Source of the DNA: JAJDTT01 sp965116695
Lineage (GTDB): Bacteria > Acidobacteriota > UBA6911 > RPQK01 > JAJDTT01
Length of the DNA stretch: 64,000 nucleotides
Assembly: GCA_965116695.1 (NCBI GenBank)
Contig: OZ220706.1
Span: 992,001 to 1,056,000, forward strand
Direction of reading: 5' to 3'
Shown here: piece by piece, positions 61,458 through 64,000 of the stretch
How the letters are laid out: every line of letters begins with the position of its first letter
How positions within the stretch are numbered: the first letter of the stretch is position 1
Made by a program: the position numbers and the translations under genes
The notes under the pieces: generated by a model
What the model saw: the letters and a program-made list of their open reading frames with translations, nothing else
The model's database searches: none
What the model was told of the DNA's origin: nothing

Positions 61458-62765
61458 ATGCACCTGAACAGAAGCCGTTTCTCCGTCCCTTTTCGAACCG
61501 TGTTTGCCGTACTGTTGCTGTGCGCAGCCTGCGCCGGACCCGCTCCCGAGGCACCGGACGCAGACCCGGTCACCGCGATTCTCCAGCGGCACATGGTTGT
61601 CGATCCCGCGGTCACGACGCGGTTCTTCCGCTTTCCCGAGGAACCGAAGACCTCCTTCGATCCGGCGGCTCTCCTGGCGGATGGAATCGACGTGGCCGTA
61701 TTGGGCGTCGGCACCGTCACCGAGGCGCTCCTGGTGGGGGACCTGAGCGACTACTGGTACACCTCCCCCCCGCCGGGGTATGTCATCGCTCACAGCGTCT
61801 TCACCGGCGCCGATGCCGTGAAACGTTTCCTGTGGGAAATTGACGCCGTCCACGAAACCGCCGCCGCCCACCCCCAGGTGGAGGTGGCGCTCTCCGCGGA
61901 TGACCTGGAGCGCTTCCGTGCCGAAGGCAAGCTCTCCCTCATGCTGGGCGTGGACAGCGGAATCGTGGTCGAAGACCTGGCCACGCTTCGCGTCTACCAC
62001 AGACTGGGCCTCAGGCGCCTGGAGCTGGCCCATGCCTTCCCCGCCTCCTGGGCCGATGCCTGCTCCGGAATCCTGGACGACGACGACCTGGGACTGAATG
62101 ACTTCGGTCTGGAGGTGGTGCGGGAGTGCAATCGCCTGGGGATCCTGGTGGACCTGTCCCATTCCTCGGACCAGACCATGGACGAGGCCATCGAAGCCTC
62201 CGGGAAACCGGTCATCGCGTCCCATTCAGGCGCCCGGGGCGTGGTCGATGCGGTTCGCAACCTCACCGACGACCAGATCAAGGCGCTGGCCCAAAAGGGC
62301 GGGTTGATCGCCGTCGGCGCCATGTACGACCCCAAGCACCTGGAACCGATCCGCAAGACGGGAGCGTGGATCACCATTGCCAAGGTCAACAACTACCTGT
62401 TGAAACGCTACCCGGACCCCTTCCGGCTGGCTGCGGCCATACGGAACCCGGCAGAGAAGCAGGAAGCTCTCGAAGCCTTGGATCTGGAGCCCCTGTCTTC
62501 CCTCCACAAGGTCCGGCCCCGGTCGGGAGTCATCACCCAAGGGGCAACCGTGGAAGGCACCCTGGACCACATCGACTACATCGTGAAGCTGGTGGGCATC
62601 GACCACGTGAGCATCGGAACCGACACGGACATCGGGCGGGAAGACTACACCTGGCTCTACCAACAGTTCGTCGGCGGCCTGCTGGAACGGGGATACTCGG
62701 AGGAGGAGATCGTCAAGATCCTGAGCGGGAATTTTCTGCGCGTGCTCCGCGCCAACGAGGGGTAG
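61458..62765 (+). CDS. M19 dipeptidase-like lipoprotein, copy b
   Basis: This 435-residue tandem duplicate of copy a has the same length and numbering. The two agree without gaps over almost the whole length, including a long identical run from about residue 186 to 230. It also lacks HxD (VVDPAVTT at 47-54) and has Asp in place of the bridging Glu (GVDSG), while His 235, His 256 and Asp 389 remain. A signal peptide with Cys 25 is present. Since both copies keep the same lost sites, the change predates the duplication and is likely functional. AAGGAG lies 11-12 bases upstream of the ATG, as in copy a. A symporter remnant follows. Confidence 0.82.
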   Translation: MHLNRSRFSVPFRTVFAVLLLCAACAGPAPEAPDADPVTAILQRHMVVDPAVTTRFFRFPEEPKTSFDPAALLADGIDVAVLGVGTVTEALLVGDLSDYWYTSPPPGYVIAHSVFTGADAVKRFLWEIDAVHETAAAHPQVEVALSADDLERFRAEGKLSLMLGVDSGIVVEDLATLRVYHRLGLRRLELAHAFPASWADACSGILDDDDLGLNDFGLEVVRECNRLGILVDLSHSSDQTMDEAIEASGKPVIASHSGARGVVDAVRNLTDDQIKALAQKGGLIAVGAMYDPKHLEPIRKTGAWITIAKVNNYLLKRYPDPFRLAAAIRNPAEKQEALEALDLEPLSSLHKVRPRSGVITQGATVEGTLDHIDYIVKLVGIDHVSIGTDTDIGREDYTWLYQQFVGGLLERGYSEEEIVKILSGNFLRVLRANEG

Positions 62766-62807
62766 GCCCATGAATCGGACGTCCGGTTTCTCGAGGACCA
62801 CCGGCCG

Positions 62808-62996
62808 ATGAACCCTCTGCTGGCCATGGGCGGTCCGCCGGGCCGGTTCGAGGGGCTCCACGGCATCGACTACGCGGCGATCGGCTTTTACCTTGCCGCG
62901 GTTGGCCTGGATGTGGGTGATCCCGGTCTCCTCCCTGATCACGTTCGGATCGGCGCTCGCCCTGTCCAGGGTTTTCCTGTCCGTAACGCGGACTGA
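62808..62996 (+). pseudogene. Remnant of a sodium:solute symporter-like gene
   Basis: The first codons (MNPLLAMGGPPGRFEGLHGIDYAAIGFYLAAV) resemble the N terminus and first membrane helix of an SSS symporter. From about 62908 a different frame reads a membrane helix (WMWVIPVSSLITFGSALALS) resembling a C-terminal helix of the same family. An internal deletion with a frame change would explain this. The open frame itself stops at 62994-62996. The call rests on pattern only. Confidence 0.4.
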
Positions 62997-63025
62997 GCGA
63001 ACCAAAAGTCCGTGGAGCGAAACAC

Positions 63026-64000
63026 ATGCTGACACCGTTTCTCGTCAGACTGCCTATCCCGGCGCTCCTCTTCCCCGCGTTCTGCTGGAGCCTCCACCCG
63101 GAGGTCATGGACGTCGGTTCCCGGCTGGAACTGTTCGTGGAACCCTCCCTGGTGGAAGAGCTTCGGGGCGAGGCCCGGCTCCAGTTGCAACGCCCGCTGC
63201 CCCGGGAGGCGGTCCTGGTGACCGACCGGCCCTGGGAGGGGAACGCCTGCTTCACCTTCACCATCTTCCGGGACGGAAACCGCTACCGGATGTACTACCG
63301 GGGCTGGCATTTCGAGACCGGCAAGACGCTCGAGTTTCCACGCCGGCAGGTGACCTGCTACGCCGAGAGCCTGGACGGGATCCACTGGTACCGGCCTCAA
63401 CTGGGCCTGGTGGAGTTCGAGGGATCCAAGCGGAACAACATCCTCATGGATCGGCTTCCGGACGGCGACATCATCCGCAACTTCGTCCCCTTCAAGGACC
63501 CCAATCCGGCTGCCTCGCCCGACGCACGCTACAAAGCCCTCTCCTGGAGCCGGCTCCGGGGGCTTTACGCCTGGAAGTCGGCCGACGGCATCCACTGGGA
63601 GCGGATGGCGGACCGCCTGGTCATCACCCAAGGCTACTTCGACTCCCAGAACCTGGCCTTCTGGGATTCGTTCCGGAACGAGTACCGGGAATACCACCGC
63701 GACTTCCGGCCCACCGCGGAGAATCAGCCCAGGACCAGGGGCATCCGGGACGTCATGACCGGAACGTCCCGGGACTTTCTGAATTGGACCGACCCGGTCT
63801 GGCTCAGTTACCGGGGGTCCGCTGACGTGCAGCTCTACACCAACCAGATCATCCCCTACTACCGGGCCCCCCATATCCTGCTGGGGTTCCCCAATCGCTA
63901 CATCGAACGGGGATGGTCCGACTCCATGAGAGCCCTCCCGGGATTGGACCATCGGAGGTTGCGCGCCAGCGTCAGCCTCCGGTACGGCACCGCATTGACC
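63026..64000 (+). CDS. Secreted five-bladed-propeller hydrolase-like protein, paralogue 3 (3' end outside window)
   Basis: The frame starts with ATG at 63026 and is open to the end of the window (325 codons shown). The N terminus is hydrophobic (MLTPFLVRLPIPALLFPAFCW) and looks like a signal peptide. It has the shared block YAESLDGIHWYRPQLGLVEFEGS followed by KRNNILM, and the blade WKSADGIHWERMADRLV. It aligns with paralogues 1 (45354-47105) and 2 (50956-52578), being somewhat closer to 2 in the first block. It follows the M19 pair and the symporter remnant on the same strand. Confidence 0.75.
   Translation, partial: MLTPFLVRLPIPALLFPAFCWSLHPEVMDVGSRLELFVEPSLVEELRGEARLQLQRPLPREAVLVTDRPWEGNACFTFTIFRDGNRYRMYYRGWHFETGKTLEFPRRQVTCYAESLDGIHWYRPQLGLVEFEGSKRNNILMDRLPDGDIIRNFVPFKDPNPAASPDARYKALSWSRLRGLYAWKSADGIHWERMADRLVITQGYFDSQNLAFWDSFRNEYREYHRDFRPTAENQPRTRGIRDVMTGTSRDFLNWTDPVWLSYRGSADVQLYTNQIIPYYRAPHILLGFPNRYIERGWSDSMRALPGLDHRRLRASVSLRYGTALT

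Noticed and set aside
1..64000. tRNA, rRNA or CRISPR array
   Set aside because: No cloverleaf with a T-loop sequence, no rRNA stretch and no regularly spaced direct repeats were found. GGTTCGATTCC-like matches (for example near 13110) are inside coding genes.

Overview
The window is GC-rich, densely coded bacterial chromosome. An Oar-like TonB-dependent receptor with an N-terminal carboxypeptidase-regulatory domain, a DUF1501 / DUF1549-DUF1553 / WD40-cytochrome operon, many secreted or lipid-anchored proteins and several secreted five-bladed-propeller hydrolase-like proteins suggest an Acidobacteriota (less likely Planctomycetota-like) genome. This placement is inferred from gene content only. 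No tRNA, rRNA or CRISPR array was seen.

Layout. (1) 1-6.6 kb is the right end of an integrated virus-like element: large terminase (cut by the window edge), HNH nuclease, HK97-fold capsid, a small P-loop protein, prohead protease, head-tail adaptor and portal, almost all joined by stop/start overlaps, then a tyrosine integrase on the opposite strand. No tail, lysis or replication gene lies between portal and integrase. (2) 6.6-17.4 kb is ordinary metabolism: mtnP, a PfkB kinase and a TPR protein; a minus-strand set with carboxypeptidase M32, GlcD-like oxidase and a NamZ/DUF1343 lipoprotein; an FAH-family enzyme; an SDR; a lipoprotein cyclophilin. (3) 17.4-26.0 kb is a five-gene minus-strand operon: DUF1501, DUF1549/1553 cytochrome, WD40-cytochrome, a large pre-peptidase-domain protein and a GSAM-like aminotransferase. 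(4) 26.2-30.2 kb holds a secreted methyltransferase and an esterase-like hydrolase coupled to an Nramp-related carrier lacking the usual metal motifs.

(5) 30.5-41.8 kb is the most unusual part. EboA- and EboB-like genes and an ebo-type phosphodiesterase surround a five-gene operon in which every gene overlaps the next: a ketoacyl synthase III fused to an AfsA-like hot-dog domain, an ICMT-like membrane methyltransferase, an NAD-dependent epimerase/dehydratase, a PEP-synthase-like phosphotransferase and a UbiA-like membrane prenyltransferase. A divergent TetR gene and two 15-bp operators, one lying exactly in the spacer of a near-consensus promoter, control it. AfsA plus a TetR receptor recalls gamma-butyrolactone signalling of actinomycetes, so this may be a small-molecule signal or a membrane-directed metabolite pathway.

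(6) 41.8-64 kb is envelope and secreted functions: a 166-bp MITE just upstream of an Oar-like receptor, three propeller hydrolase paralogues, an RHH antitoxin with a truncated relE, an M16 peptidase, CreD flanked by paired TGTCCG-N4-CGGACA sites, an ECF sigma factor operon, a VCBS-repeat protein, a Rieske protein with a very long C-terminal region, and tandem M19 dipeptidase-like lipoproteins that lack the first metal-binding motif. Short hairpin repeats recur in the intergenic gaps.
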